Assembly: GCA_024699325.1 (NCBI GenBank)
Contig: JAILPS010000009.1
Coordinates: 1-64,000 of the forward strand
Direction of reading: 5' to 3'
Length of the DNA: 64,000 bases
Source of the DNA: Lachnospiraceae bacterium
Lineage (GTDB): Bacteria; Bacillota; Clostridia; Lachnospirales; Lachnospiraceae
Of the stretch, positions 15,981 to 24,383 are shown piece by piece. The notes below the pieces were generated by a model. It saw nothing but the letters and a program-made list of their open reading frames with translations. It was not told the DNA's origin and did no database searches. Position numbers and translations under genes: made by a program. Each line of letters starts with the position of its first letter. Within the stretch, counting starts at the first letter, position 1.

Positions 15981-16694
15981 ATGAATAAGATTTCTTTGGC
16001 TAAGGAACTTGGCAGTACTACCTACCCGGGCAGAGGTATCATTATCGGCACCTGCGCCTGCGGCAAGTATGCAGTATGCGCTTACTTCATCATGGGCAGA
16101 AGCGTAAACAGCCGCAACCGTGTTTTTGTAGAGGACGGCGAGGGCATCAGAACACAGGCATTTGATCCCAGCAAGCTTGAGGATCCAAGCCTCATCATTT
16201 ACGCACCTGTAAGAGTCCTTGGAAACGACACAATCGTTACCAACGGCGACCAGACAGACACAATCTATGACCTTATGAAGGCTGGACAGACATTCGAGCA
16301 GTCTCTTCGCACACGTGAGTTTGAGCCGGACGCTCCTAACTTCACTCCTAGAATCTCAGGCATCATGCACGTTGAGAATGGCAAGTTTGACTATGCAATG
16401 TCCATCTTAAAGAGCAACAACGGCGATCCATCCTGCTGCCTTAGAAACACATTTACAGTAGATGCACCTAAGCCTGGCGAGGGACGCTTCATCCACACAT
16501 ACATGGGCGACGGCAATCCACTTCCAAGCTTCGAGGGCGAGCCCACACTTGTGGAGATCGAGGGCGGTATCGACGAGTTCACAGAACTTGTATGGAACAG
16601 CTTAGATCCTGACAACAAGGTTTCTCTCTTCACAAGATTCATCGAGATTGAGACAGGCAAATACGAGACAAGAATTGTCAATAAGAATGTATAG
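15981..16694 (+). CDS. purO: IMP cyclohydrolase, PurO type
   Basis: 237 residues, matching the archaeal-type PurO fold rather than the MGS-like cyclohydrolase domain of bacterial PurH. Recognisable stretches are STTYPGRGIIIGT near 12-24, FIMGRSVNSRNRVF near 37-50 and the FIHTYMGDGNPLPSFEGEP region near 170-188. It closes FAICAR to IMP, the last step of de novo purine synthesis. TGGAGGATAT precedes the ATG. The partner formyltransferase is encoded 9 bases downstream, so the two halves of the canonical bifunctional PurH are separate proteins here. The symbol rests on fold recognition by eye. Confidence 0.85.
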   Translation: MNKISLAKELGSTTYPGRGIIIGTCACGKYAVCAYFIMGRSVNSRNRVFVEDGEGIRTQAFDPSKLEDPSLIIYAPVRVLGNDTIVTNGDQTDTIYDLMKAGQTFEQSLRTREFEPDAPNFTPRISGIMHVENGKFDYAMSILKSNNGDPSCCLRNTFTVDAPKPGEGRFIHTYMGDGNPLPSFEGEPTLVEIEGGIDEFTELVWNSLDPDNKVSLFTRFIEIETGKYETRIVNKNV

Positions 16695-16703
16695 GAGATT
16701 ATC

Positions 16704-17879
16704 ATGAAGGAATTAGAGTTAAAGTATGGCTGCAATCCTAACCAGAAGCCATCCAAAATCTACATGGAAAACGGCGCAGAGCTTCCAATCACAGTTTTAA
16801 ACGGCAAGCCGGGCTACATCAACTTCTTAGATGCATTTAACGGCTGGCAGTTGGTTAAAGAACTCAAGAAGGCCACAGGTCTTCCTGCCGCAACATCTTT
16901 CAAGCATGTTTCACCTGCAGGTGCTGCAGTCGGCCTTCCTCTCACAGATGTTGAGAAGAAGATCTACTGGGTTGACGATATGGGCGAGTTATCACCTCTT
17001 GCAAATGCTTATGCGAGAGCCAGAGGCGCTGACAGAATGAGCTCCTTCGGCGACTTCATATCACTCTCAGATGTCTGCGACGAATCCACAGCTCTTCTCA
17101 TCAAGAGAGAGGTTTCAGACGGCGTTATCGCTCCAGGCTACACACCTGAGGCTCTTGAGATTCTTAAGGCCAAGAAGAAGGGCGGTTACAATGTAATCCA
17201 GATCGACGAAAACTATGTTCCTGATCCAATCGAGAAGAAGCAGGTTTACGGCGTTACCTTCGAGCAGGGAAGAAACGAGCTTAACATCGATAAGGACTTC
17301 CTTCTGTCAAATGTTGTGACAGACAACAAGGAGATTCCAGAGGCTGCCAAGATCGACCTCATGATTTCCCTCATCACACTTAAGTACACACAGTCAAACT
17401 CTGTATGCTATGTCAAGGGCGGACAGGCTATCGGTATCGGAGCCGGACAGCAGAGCCGTATCCACTGTACACGTCTCGCTGGCAACAAGGCTGACAACTG
17501 GTGGCTTCGCCAGAACGAGAAGGTTTTAAACCTTCAGTTCGTTGACAAGCTCGGCCGTGCCGACAGAGACAACGCAATCGACGTTTACATAAGCGACGAT
17601 TACATGGATGTTTTAGGCGACTGGGAGAGAACATTTAAGGTTAAGCCTCCTGTATTCACACGCGAGGAGAAGAGAGCATGGCTTGACCAGCTCACAGGAG
17701 TAAGCCTTGGCTCAGATGCATTCTTCCCGTTCGGCGACAATATCGAGAGAGCGCACAGAAGCGGTGTTGAATATATCGCTGAGCCAGGCGGCTCAATCAG
17801 AGATGACAATGTCATCGAATGCTGCAATAAGTATGGAATTGCCATGTGTTTCACAGGTCTCAGACTGTTCCACCACTAA
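16704..17879 (+). CDS. AICAR transformylase (PurH formyltransferase domain, stand-alone)
   Basis: 391 residues. It corresponds to the C-terminal part of PurH, which transfers a formyl group from 10-formyl-THF to AICAR. The family strings LKYGCNPNQKP near the start, the SFKHVSPAGAAVG motif (His in the usual KHV/KHTNPCG position) near 69-81, QSNSVCYVKGGQAIGIGAGQQSRIHC near 231-257 and the end region SDAFFPFGDNIE are clear. There is no N-terminal cyclohydrolase (MGS-like) domain; that activity is supplied by the PurO-type neighbour. The formyl donor could come from Fhs at 53847. Confidence 0.92.
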   Translation: MKELELKYGCNPNQKPSKIYMENGAELPITVLNGKPGYINFLDAFNGWQLVKELKKATGLPAATSFKHVSPAGAAVGLPLTDVEKKIYWVDDMGELSPLANAYARARGADRMSSFGDFISLSDVCDESTALLIKREVSDGVIAPGYTPEALEILKAKKKGGYNVIQIDENYVPDPIEKKQVYGVTFEQGRNELNIDKDFLLSNVVTDNKEIPEAAKIDLMISLITLKYTQSNSVCYVKGGQAIGIGAGQQSRIHCTRLAGNKADNWWLRQNEKVLNLQFVDKLGRADRDNAIDVYISDDYMDVLGDWERTFKVKPPVFTREEKRAWLDQLTGVSLGSDAFFPFGDNIERAHRSGVEYIAEPGGSIRDDNVIECCNKYGIAMCFTGLRLFHH

Positions 17880-17906
17880 TTGTATCTAAAAAAATACAAA
17901 CATCGC

Positions 17907-17938
17907 TTGCTTTTAAACATTTAAGGTGTTAGTATAAT
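17907..17938 (+). promoter_or_regulatory. Promoter of the rimP-nusA-infB operon
   Basis: A perfect -10 TATAAT at 17933-17938 is followed 80 bases later by rimP. The best -35 is poor (TTGCTT at 17907-17912, 20-base spacer), so the promoter may depend on an activator or on A/T-rich upstream DNA. Confidence 0.5.
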
Positions 17939-17963
17939 CAAGAATTGAATAACGAATGATGGT

Positions 17964-17989
17964 AAGTGGGACGCGCAAGCATCCCACTT
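17964..17989 (+). terminator. Leader hairpin upstream of rimP, candidate attenuator
   Basis: AAGTGGGA (17964-17971) pairs with TCCCACTT (17982-17989); inside, GC-GCAA-GC can add two pairs. It is followed by TCTTATT, a poor T tract. In Bacillus subtilis the rimP-nusA operon is autoregulated by NusA-dependent termination at a weak leader terminator. A hairpin with a weak T tract at this position would fit the same logic. Confidence 0.5.
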
Positions 17990-18017
17990 TCTTATTGCAA
18001 AAATTGGAGGAACGACA

Positions 18018-18488
18018 ATGAAGAAGTCAGAAAGCTATGAAGCCAGAACGACTGCAATCCTTGAACCTATCGCCCAGGCAAACAACCTAGAGATTGTCGA
18101 TGTCGAGTTTGTCAAAGAGGCAGGTACATGGTATCTGAGAGCCTACCTTGATAAGGAGGGAGGCATAAACATTGACGACTGTGAGGTCGTAAGCCGTGCA
18201 CTCTCAGATGTCCTCGATGCACAGGATTTTATCGAGGAGAGTTACATTTTAGAGGTCAGCTCCCCTGGTCTTGACAGACCGCTTAAGAAGGAGAAGGATT
18301 TTGAGAGAAGCCTCGGCAAGGATGTTGAGGTCAGAACATTTAAGGCGGTTGATGACTGTAAGGAGTTCGTAGGCGAGCTTAAGGCATATGACGCTGATAC
18401 AGTCACGATTGTGGCAGAGGATAAGGAGATTGTTTTTGACAGAAAAAACATTGCCCTTATAAGACTCAGCTTTGATTTTGAATTCTAA
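18018..18488 (+). CDS. rimP: Ribosome maturation factor RimP
   Basis: 156 residues, the usual length. Needed for 30S subunit maturation. N-terminal alpha/beta domain with IVDVEFVKEAGTWYLRAYLDKEGGI and DDCEVVSRALSDVLD, then the family signature YILEVSSPGLDRPL near 75-88, then an SH3-like C-terminal domain (VTIVAEDKEIVFDRKNIALIRL). TTGGAGGAACG precedes the ATG. First gene of the classic rimP-nusA-rnpM-ylxQ-infB operon. Confidence 0.96.
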   Translation: MKKSESYEARTTAILEPIAQANNLEIVDVEFVKEAGTWYLRAYLDKEGGINIDDCEVVSRALSDVLDAQDFIEESYILEVSSPGLDRPLKKEKDFERSLGKDVEVRTFKAVDDCKEFVGELKAYDADTVTIVAEDKEIVFDRKNIALIRLSFDFEF

Positions 18489-18508
18489 TATATTAAAGGA
18501 GATTAGTC

Positions 18509-19714
18509 ATGAGAAAGGTTAAGAAGGAAGCAGTTGACAACTCAAACAAAGAGCTTATTGCAGCTCTTGACATACTTGAGAAGGAGAAAGGAATCCAGAA
18601 GGATGTAATCCTCTCAGCCATCGAGGAGGCACTGTCTAAGGCAACTAAGGCGCAGATTGGCAGGGATGTCAATGTTGTGGTTGATATCAACCGCGAGAAC
18701 GGCGCTTACAAGGTTTACAGAGAGCAGAAGGTTGTCGAAGAGGTTGAGGATCCTGTTATGGAGGTTTCTGTTGAGGAGGCCAGAGAGGTTGATCCATTAC
18801 TTAGCGCAGGCGATATGTTAAGAGAGGATATCAAGACTCAGGATTTCTCTAGAATCGTTGCTTCTAACGCTAAGAATATCATCGTTCAGAAGATTCACGA
18901 GGAGGAGCGCAGATCTCAGTACGAGGCATACATTGCCAAGGAGAAGGAGATCATCACAGGTATCGTTCAGAGAAAGGTTGGCAACAACTTAGCCATCGAG
19001 CTCGGCAATAACGTCACAGGAATGCTCCTTGAGAATTACATGGTTCCAGGCGAGAATTATGAGCCTACAGACCGTATCAAGGTTTATGTTTACGAAGTTA
19101 AGGATACACCTAAGGGACCTAAGATCAATGTTTCCCGCAAGCACCCTGAGCTTGTAAAGAAGCTCTTCGAGCAGGAGGTTACAGAGGTTCACGACGGTAT
19201 CGTGGAGATTAAGGCTATCAGCCGTGAGGCAGGCTCAAGAACCAAGATGGCAGTTGATACTAACGACGAGGCTATCGATCCGGTAGGAGCATGTGTTGGT
19301 ATCAACGGCGCAAGAGTTAACGCTGTAATCGACGAGATCGGCGGCGAGAAGATTGATATCATCCGCTGGAATGAGAACCCTGCAGCTTTAATTGAGAACG
19401 CTCTTAGCCCTGCGAAGGTTATCGGCGTCTGGGCTGATGAGGAGGACAGAACTGCCATCGTTATCGTTAACGACAACCAGCTCTCCCTTGCAATCGGCCG
19501 CGAAGGACAGAATGCACGTCTTGCAGCTAAGCTCACAGGCTTCAAGATCGACATAAAGAGCGAGACCAAGGCTCGTGAGAGCGGTCTCTATGACGAACTC
19601 GGAATCACAGATGAGGAGTACGAGGGATATACAGAGGAATACGACGAGGAGGATTACGATGACGAGGCTTTGGCAGAGGATGCTGAAGAGTCAGAGAATC
19701 AGACTGAGGAATAA
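18509..19714 (+). CDS. nusA: Transcription termination/antitermination factor NusA
   Basis: 401 residues. The N-terminal RNA-polymerase-binding domain (about 1-135) is followed by an S1 domain (GIVQRKVGNNLAIELG to KGPKINVSRKHP, about 150-212) and two KH domains (GACVGINGARVNAVIDEIGGEKIDI; AIGREGQNARLAAKLTGFKIDI). The last 40 residues are very acidic (Asp/Glu/Tyr-rich), a lineage-specific tail. NusA promotes pausing and intrinsic termination and could regulate its own operon through the leader hairpin upstream. Confidence 0.97.
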   Translation: MRKVKKEAVDNSNKELIAALDILEKEKGIQKDVILSAIEEALSKATKAQIGRDVNVVVDINRENGAYKVYREQKVVEEVEDPVMEVSVEEAREVDPLLSAGDMLREDIKTQDFSRIVASNAKNIIVQKIHEEERRSQYEAYIAKEKEIITGIVQRKVGNNLAIELGNNVTGMLLENYMVPGENYEPTDRIKVYVYEVKDTPKGPKINVSRKHPELVKKLFEQEVTEVHDGIVEIKAISREAGSRTKMAVDTNDEAIDPVGACVGINGARVNAVIDEIGGEKIDIIRWNENPAALIENALSPAKVIGVWADEEDRTAIVIVNDNQLSLAIGREGQNARLAAKLTGFKIDIKSETKARESGLYDELGITDEEYEGYTEEYDEEDYDDEALAEDAEESENQTEE

Positions 19715-19732
19715 TTTGGAAAGGCGCATTTA

Positions 19733-20005
19733 ATGGCAGAGAAAAAGATACCCATGAGACAGTGCATAGGCTGTCGGGAAATGAAGAGCAAGAGCGAGAT
19801 GATCAGAATACTTAAAACGGCTGACACAGGGGAGATAGTTGTGGATGCCGCGGGCAAGAAGAACGGCCGCGGGGCATACATTTGCAGAGATCTCGAGTGT
19901 TTTAAGAAGGCCGTCAAATCCAAAGCCATCGAGCGCTCTCTGAAATGCAGCATACCCCCTGAGGTGTATGACAAGCTTGGAGAGGAGTTGAATAGTATTG
20001 GATAG
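19733..20005 (+). CDS. rnpM: RNase P modulator RnpM (YlxR, DUF448)
   Basis: 90 residues. The family signature PMRQCIGCREMKSKSEMIRI opens the protein (residues 6-25) and GRGAYICRDLECFKKA follows near 44-59. YlxR proteins bind RNA, and the Bacillus homologue binds RNase P RNA and modulates its activity. Position between nusA and the L7Ae-like gene is diagnostic. Its last 8 bases overlap the next gene. Confidence 0.93.
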   Translation: MAEKKIPMRQCIGCREMKSKSEMIRILKTADTGEIVVDAAGKKNGRGAYICRDLECFKKAVKSKAIERSLKCSIPPEVYDKLGEELNSIG

Positions 20006-20324
20006 CAAGAAGGTACTGTCAATGATTGGTCTGGCGACGAGAGCCGGCAAAACAGTGAGCGGAGAGTTTGCGGTTATGTCAGCGGTCACAGCCGGCCATG
20101 CAAAACTTGTGTTTGTCTCCGAGGAGGCAAGCGATTCTTCTAAGAAAACATTTGCTGATAAATGCAGCTACTACAAAACACCGGTTGTGATTTGCTTTGG
20201 CAAGGAGGAACTGGGCAGAGCCTGCGGCAAGGACGTTCGCACATCGGTTGCGATACTTGACGATGGTTTTGCAAAAGCACTTAAAAAACTGGTAGATCAC
20301 AATGAAACGGAGGATTTTAATTAA
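19998..20324 (+). CDS. ylxQ: L7Ae/L30e-family ribosomal protein-like RNA-binding protein (YlxQ)
   Basis: 108 residues from a TTG start inside the end of rnpM. L7Ae-type fold: [22 protein letters not shown] near 5-26, [17 protein letters not shown] near 37-53 and [18 protein letters not shown] near 61-78. Members bind kink-turn RNA. The stop codon overlaps the infB ATG (TAATG), so translation is coupled. Confidence 0.9.
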   Translation: MDSKKVLSMIGLATRAGKTVSGEFAVMSAVTAGHAKLVFVSEEASDSSKKTFADKCSYYKTPVVICFGKEELGRACGKDVRTSVAILDDGFAKALKKLVDHNETEDFN

Positions 20325-22960
20325 TGGCAGATATTAATGATAAGAATGTAAATACAACAGAGGGCGGTGCTACTGAGGCACCCAAGAAGAAAAAGTATGC
20401 TACGGTTATTCGTCCTCAGAACTCTGCGTCAGGAAGCAAGCCTGGTCAGAGAAACTCTTCAAGAAAACCTGTTGACAGAACACAGGCACCTAAGAAGGAG
20501 GCACCAGCCAAGGCTCCTGTGAAGAAGCCTGTTGCGGCTGCTCCTGAGAAGCCTGTTCAGACAGAGGCACCGGCACCAGCTGTAGAGACACCTGTTGCAG
20601 CTCCTGCAGTTAACGAGGCTCCCGCAGCTGCTCCTGTTGCAGCTCCTGCTGAGCCGGCACCAGAGAAGCCTGTTCAGAGATTCGTAAACATGGACGAGGT
20701 TCGCGCAGCCTCTGTAAAGCCACAGAGACGCGATAAGAACGCCAGACCACAGAACAGAGACGGTCAGAGAAACGGCGAGGGAAGACCTCAGAACAGAGAC
20801 GGTCAGAGACCATTTAACAGGGACGGCCAGAGAAACGGCGAGGGAAGACCTCAGAACAGAGACGGCCAGAGACCGTTTAACAGAGATGGTCAGAAGCCAT
20901 TTAACAGAGACGGCGGTTTCAACAAGGACAGAAACGCAGGTTTTGATAAGGACAAGGATAAGGATTTCACTCCAGGAAGACCGGGCGGCCAGAGAAGCGG
21001 CGCCAGAAAGCCATCAGGCGGCGGCGACATGGGCTTCGGTGGAGATATGAAGAACTCCAAGGGCACAAACAAGAAGGAGAGAGAGACCCGCGAGAAGAAT
21101 AAGCAGTACGGCAAGGGAGTTACTAAGGAGGAGAACCTTAGAAACTTAAACAAGCAGAAGAATGCCGAGAAGCAGAAGGAGAATAAGCCACAGGTAGTTG
21201 AGGAGGTTATCAAGACCATCACACTTCCTGAGACCATCACTCTTGGCGATCTTGCTGACAAGATGAAGGTTAAGGCTGCTGAGCTTATCAAGAAGCTCTT
21301 CTTAAAGGGCGAGATCTACACCATCAACTCAGACCTCACATACGAGCAGGCAGAGAATATCGCCATCGAGTATGATATCATCTGCGAGCCGGAGGTTAAG
21401 GTCGATGTTATCGAGGAGTTACTTAAGGACACAGAGGATGCAGAGGAAACTCTTGTTGAGAGACCTCCTGTTGTCTGCGTAATGGGTCACGTTGACCACG
21501 GTAAGACTTCACTTCTCGACGCTATCAGAAACACTAATGTGACAGACAGAGAGGCCGGCGGTATCACACAGCACATCGGTGCTTACATGGTATCCATAAA
21601 CGGTCGTCAGATCACATTCCTCGATACACCTGGACACGAGGCGTTCACAGCTATGAGACTTCGTGGCGCACAGGCTACAGATATCGCAATCATCGTAGTT
21701 GCAGCAGACGACGGCGTTATGCCTCAGACTGTTGAGGCTATCAACCACGCTAAGGCTGCAGGCGTTGACATCATCGTTGCTGTCAACAAGATTGATAAGC
21801 CAAGCGCAAATATTGACAGAGTTAAGCAGGAGATGGCTGAGTACGGTCTCGTTGCTGAGGACTGGGGCGGTGATACAACATTTGTTCCTGTGTCTGCTAA
21901 GGCTGGCACAGGTATCGATGAGCTGCTCGAGATGATCCTCTTAGACGCAGACGTTAAGGAGCTTAAGTCAAATCCTAACCGTACAGCCAGAGGTCTCGTC
22001 ATCGAGGCTAAGCTTGACAAGGGCAAGGGTCCTGTTGCAACAGTGCTTGTTCAGAAGGGTACTCTTCACGTGGGCGACAATATCGCTGCAGGTAGCTGCT
22101 ACGGTAAGGTTCGTGCCATGATGGATGACAAGGGCAGAAGACTTGAGTCTGCAACACCTTCAACACCTGTAGAGATTTTAGGTCTCAACGATGTTCCAAA
22201 TGCGGGCGAGGTATTCGTTTCAACTCCTACAGATAAGGATGCGAGACATTTCGCTGAGACATTTATCGCTGAGGACAGAAACAAGATGCTTGAGAAGACC
22301 ATGCAGAAGCTCACTCTTGACAGTCTGTTCACCAAGATCCAGGAGGGCAATATTAAGGAGCTCAACATCATCGTCAAGGCTGATGTTCAGGGTTCTGTTG
22401 AGGCTGTAAGACAGTCACTTGAGAAGCTCTCTAACGAGGAGGTTGTGGTTAAGGTTATCCACGGCGGCGTTGGCGCAATCAACGAGTCAGATGTAACTCT
22501 TGCATCAGCTTCTAACGCAATCATCATCGGCTTCAATGTTCGCCCTGACGTGACTGCCAAGTCAATCGCCGAGAGAGAGAACGTGGATGTCAGATTATAC
22601 AGAGTTATCTATCAGGCAATCGCAGATGTTGAGGCTGCCATGAAGGGTATGCTCGATCCTGTATTTGAGGAGAAGGTTATCGGTCACGCAGAGATCAGAC
22701 AGCTGTTTAAAGCTTCAGGCGTCGGCATGATCGCAGGTTCATATGTTATGGACGGTATTATTCAGAGAGGCTGTTCAGTCCGCATTTCGCGTGAGGGCGA
22801 GCAGATCTTCGAGGGCAAGCTTGCATCTCTCAAGAGATTCAAGGATGATGTCAAGGAGGTTAAGGAGAAGTTCGAGTGCGGTCTCGTATTCGAGGGCTTC
22901 ACAGACTTCCAGGAGCTCGATATGGTCGAGGCATACATCATGGTTGAGGTGCCCAGGTAG
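20324..22960 (+). CDS. infB: Translation initiation factor IF-2
   Basis: 878 residues. GTPase that brings initiator fMet-tRNA to the 30S subunit. The GTP-binding domain shows G1 GHVDHGKT (388-395), G3 DTPGHEAF, G4 NKID and G5 SAKAGTG, followed by the beta-barrel and fMet-tRNA-binding C domains ending in AYIMVEVPR. The N-terminal 270 residues are disordered: an Ala/Pro/Glu/Lys region (about 40-125) and then a tandem Arg/Asn/Asp/Gly/Gln repeat (about 140-200). IF2 N domain ([21 protein letters not shown]) begins near 305. A strong terminator follows the gene. Confidence 0.97.
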   Translation: MADINDKNVNTTEGGATEAPKKKKYATVIRPQNSASGSKPGQRNSSRKPVDRTQAPKKEAPAKAPVKKPVAAAPEKPVQTEAPAPAVETPVAAPAVNEAPAAAPVAAPAEPAPEKPVQRFVNMDEVRAASVKPQRRDKNARPQNRDGQRNGEGRPQNRDGQRPFNRDGQRNGEGRPQNRDGQRPFNRDGQKPFNRDGGFNKDRNAGFDKDKDKDFTPGRPGGQRSGARKPSGGGDMGFGGDMKNSKGTNKKERETREKNKQYGKGVTKEENLRNLNKQKNAEKQKENKPQVVEEVIKTITLPETITLGDLADKMKVKAAELIKKLFLKGEIYTINSDLTYEQAENIAIEYDIICEPEVKVDVIEELLKDTEDAEETLVERPPVVCVMGHVDHGKTSLLDAIRNTNVTDREAGGITQHIGAYMVSINGRQITFLDTPGHEAFTAMRLRGAQATDIAIIVVAADDGVMPQTVEAINHAKAAGVDIIVAVNKIDKPSANIDRVKQEMAEYGLVAEDWGGDTTFVPVSAKAGTGIDELLEMILLDADVKELKSNPNRTARGLVIEAKLDKGKGPVATVLVQKGTLHVGDNIAAGSCYGKVRAMMDDKGRRLESATPSTPVEILGLNDVPNAGEVFVSTPTDKDARHFAETFIAEDRNKMLEKTMQKLTLDSLFTKIQEGNIKELNIIVKADVQGSVEAVRQSLEKLSNEEVVVKVIHGGVGAINESDVTLASASNAIIIGFNVRPDVTAKSIAERENVDVRLYRVIYQAIADVEAAMKGMLDPVFEEKVIGHAEIRQLFKASGVGMIAGSYVMDGIIQRGCSVRISREGEQIFEGKLASLKRFKDDVKEVKEKFECGLVFEGFTDFQELDMVEAYIMVEVPR
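20749..20916 (+). repeat. Tandem repeats in the IF-2 N-terminal region
   Basis: A 66-base unit encoding [13 protein letters not shown] plus [10 protein letters not shown]-type residues occurs twice, followed by further short RDGQ..PFN copies. The copies are nearly identical at the DNA level, indicating recent duplication. The encoded tract is basic and Gly/Asn/Arg-rich and probably disordered. Confidence 0.8.
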
Positions 22961-22977
22961 AATTAATTCATTATGTT

Positions 22978-23018
22978 TATGTCAAGTCGTTTTTATAGCG
23001 GCTTGACATACGTTTTTT
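22978..23018 (+). terminator. Strong intrinsic terminator between infB and rbfA
   Basis: TATGTCAAGTCG (22978-22989) pairs with CGGCTTGACATA (22999-23010), 12 base pairs with one G-T, loop of 9, followed by CG and six T (23013-23018). The rbfA ribosome site starts at the very next base. This would reduce or regulate expression of rbfA-nrnA-truB-ribF relative to infB. Confidence 0.8.
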
Positions 23019-23028
23019 GGAGAAAAAT

Positions 23029-23445
23029 ATGAGAAAGAACAGTATTAAGAGCACAAGGATTAACGGCGAGGTTTTAAAGGAACTCAGCCAGATTATCAGC
23101 TATGAAGTCAAGGATCCACGCATCCATCCGTTCACAACTGTGACAGATGTGGATGTGACCCCGGACCTTAAATACGCTAAGGTTTACGTGTCTGTTATGG
23201 GCTCAGAGGAGGATAAGAAGAACACTCTCTTGGGACTTAAGAGCTCTTCAGGTTTCATAAGAACCAGACTTGCCCACACAGTCAACCTTAGAAATACACC
23301 TGAGCTTACGTTTCTCTTAGACGAATCAATCGAGTACGGCATCAGCATGAGCCAGAAGATTGACGAGGTCATGAAGCATGACGATGAGGCCAGAGCTAAC
23401 AGAGGAGAAGAGGAGGAAGAGACTGATGGAGATGAAGATATCTGA
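23029..23445 (+). CDS. rbfA: 30S ribosome-binding factor RbfA
   Basis: 138 residues from the ATG at 23029, which is preceded by TTGGAG; a TTG four codons upstream is inside that site. KH-like fold with the family features INGEVLKELSQIISYEVKDPRI, FTTVTDVDVTPDLKYAKVYVSVMG and the helix RTRLAHTVNLRNTPELTFLLDESIEYG. It assists 16S rRNA 5'-end maturation and cold adaptation. The last 20 bases overlap nrnA. The acidic C-terminal tail (EEEEETDGDEDI) is extra. Confidence 0.94.
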   Translation: MRKNSIKSTRINGEVLKELSQIISYEVKDPRIHPFTTVTDVDVTPDLKYAKVYVSVMGSEEDKKNTLLGLKSSSGFIRTRLAHTVNLRNTPELTFLLDESIEYGISMSQKIDEVMKHDDEARANRGEEEEETDGDEDI

Positions 23446-24379
23446 TATGATGCAGGGCGCTAAGAAGGTTGCCATCTTCGGCCATGTTAAGCCGGACGGC
23501 GACTGTATTGGCTCGACTGTAGGTCTCTACAACTATATTGTTGACAACTATCCTGAGGTTGTGGTCAAGGTTTACCTTGAGAAGTTTGCCGACTGCTTTA
23601 GCATTATCCACGGCGTGGATAAGGTGGAGGAGTACTGCCAGGAGGACGAGGAGTTTGACACAGTTTTTGTAATGGACGCCTCAACTGCAGACAGGATTGG
23701 CGCCGGCGGTCTTAAGATGGTTGAGAAGTGCGACAGATCATTTAATATCGACCACCACGTGTCTAACCCAGGTAATATCTGTAAGGTCAACTATATCGTT
23801 GCCGACGCAAGCTCAGCCGCAGAGGTTTTATACTATATGTTAGACGCTGACAAGGTCAGCAAAAACTGTGCTGAGGCGCTCTACATGGGCATCGTTCACG
23901 ACACAGGCGTGTTTAAGTTCTCTGCCACACATAAGAGCACACTGCTTGCAGCTGCGGATATGGTTGATAAGGGAGTTGACTTCCCTAGGATAATCAACGA
24001 CACATATTTTAGCAGAACCTACAAGCAGATGGTTGTGACCGGCAAGGTCATGATGGACGCAAAGGTTATATTAGACGGCAAGGTTATCTACGGCTATGTG
24101 ACCAGGGAAATGATGAATGAATACGGCGTTACAAGTCTGGAAATGGACGGCATAATCGACGCCATCAGAGAGGTTGAGGGCACTGAGGTTGCCATATTTA
24201 TGTATGCGCTTAAGGGCGGATACAAGGTTAGCCTTCGCTCTAAATACATCGTGGATGTGAACAAGGTTGCCGCAGAGTTTGGCGGCGGCGGTCACGTGAG
24301 AGCTGCCGGCTGTTTTGGCTACGGTGAGCCTGAGAAGATTGTTGAGAAGTTAGCTGAGCTTATCAAAGAGCAGCTGTAA
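23426..24379 (+). CDS. nrnA: DHH-family phosphoesterase, NrnA type (nanoRNase / pAp phosphatase)
   Basis: 317 residues from the ATG at 23426, nine bases after AGGAGG; the frame extends upstream to 23378 inside rbfA without a ribosome site. DHH motifs: GHVKPDGDCIGS near 24-35, VMDAST near 83, NIDHHVSN near 105-112 and the DHHA1 glycine motif FGGGGHVRAAG near 288-298. In Bacillus, NrnA degrades short RNAs and dephosphorylates 3'-phosphoadenosine-5'-phosphate. The rbfA-nrnA-truB order is common in Bacillota. Confidence 0.92.
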   Translation: MEMKISDMMQGAKKVAIFGHVKPDGDCIGSTVGLYNYIVDNYPEVVVKVYLEKFADCFSIIHGVDKVEEYCQEDEEFDTVFVMDASTADRIGAGGLKMVEKCDRSFNIDHHVSNPGNICKVNYIVADASSAAEVLYYMLDADKVSKNCAEALYMGIVHDTGVFKFSATHKSTLLAAADMVDKGVDFPRIINDTYFSRTYKQMVVTGKVMMDAKVILDGKVIYGYVTREMMNEYGVTSLEMDGIIDAIREVEGTEVAIFMYALKGGYKVSLRSKYIVDVNKVAAEFGGGGHVRAAGCFGYGEPEKIVEKLAELIKEQL

Positions 24380-24383
24380 TTAT

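Noticed and set aside
23003-23031. TTGACA before rbfA as a promoter
   Set aside because: The string is one arm of the terminator stem and no -10 box fits before the ATG at the correct spacing.
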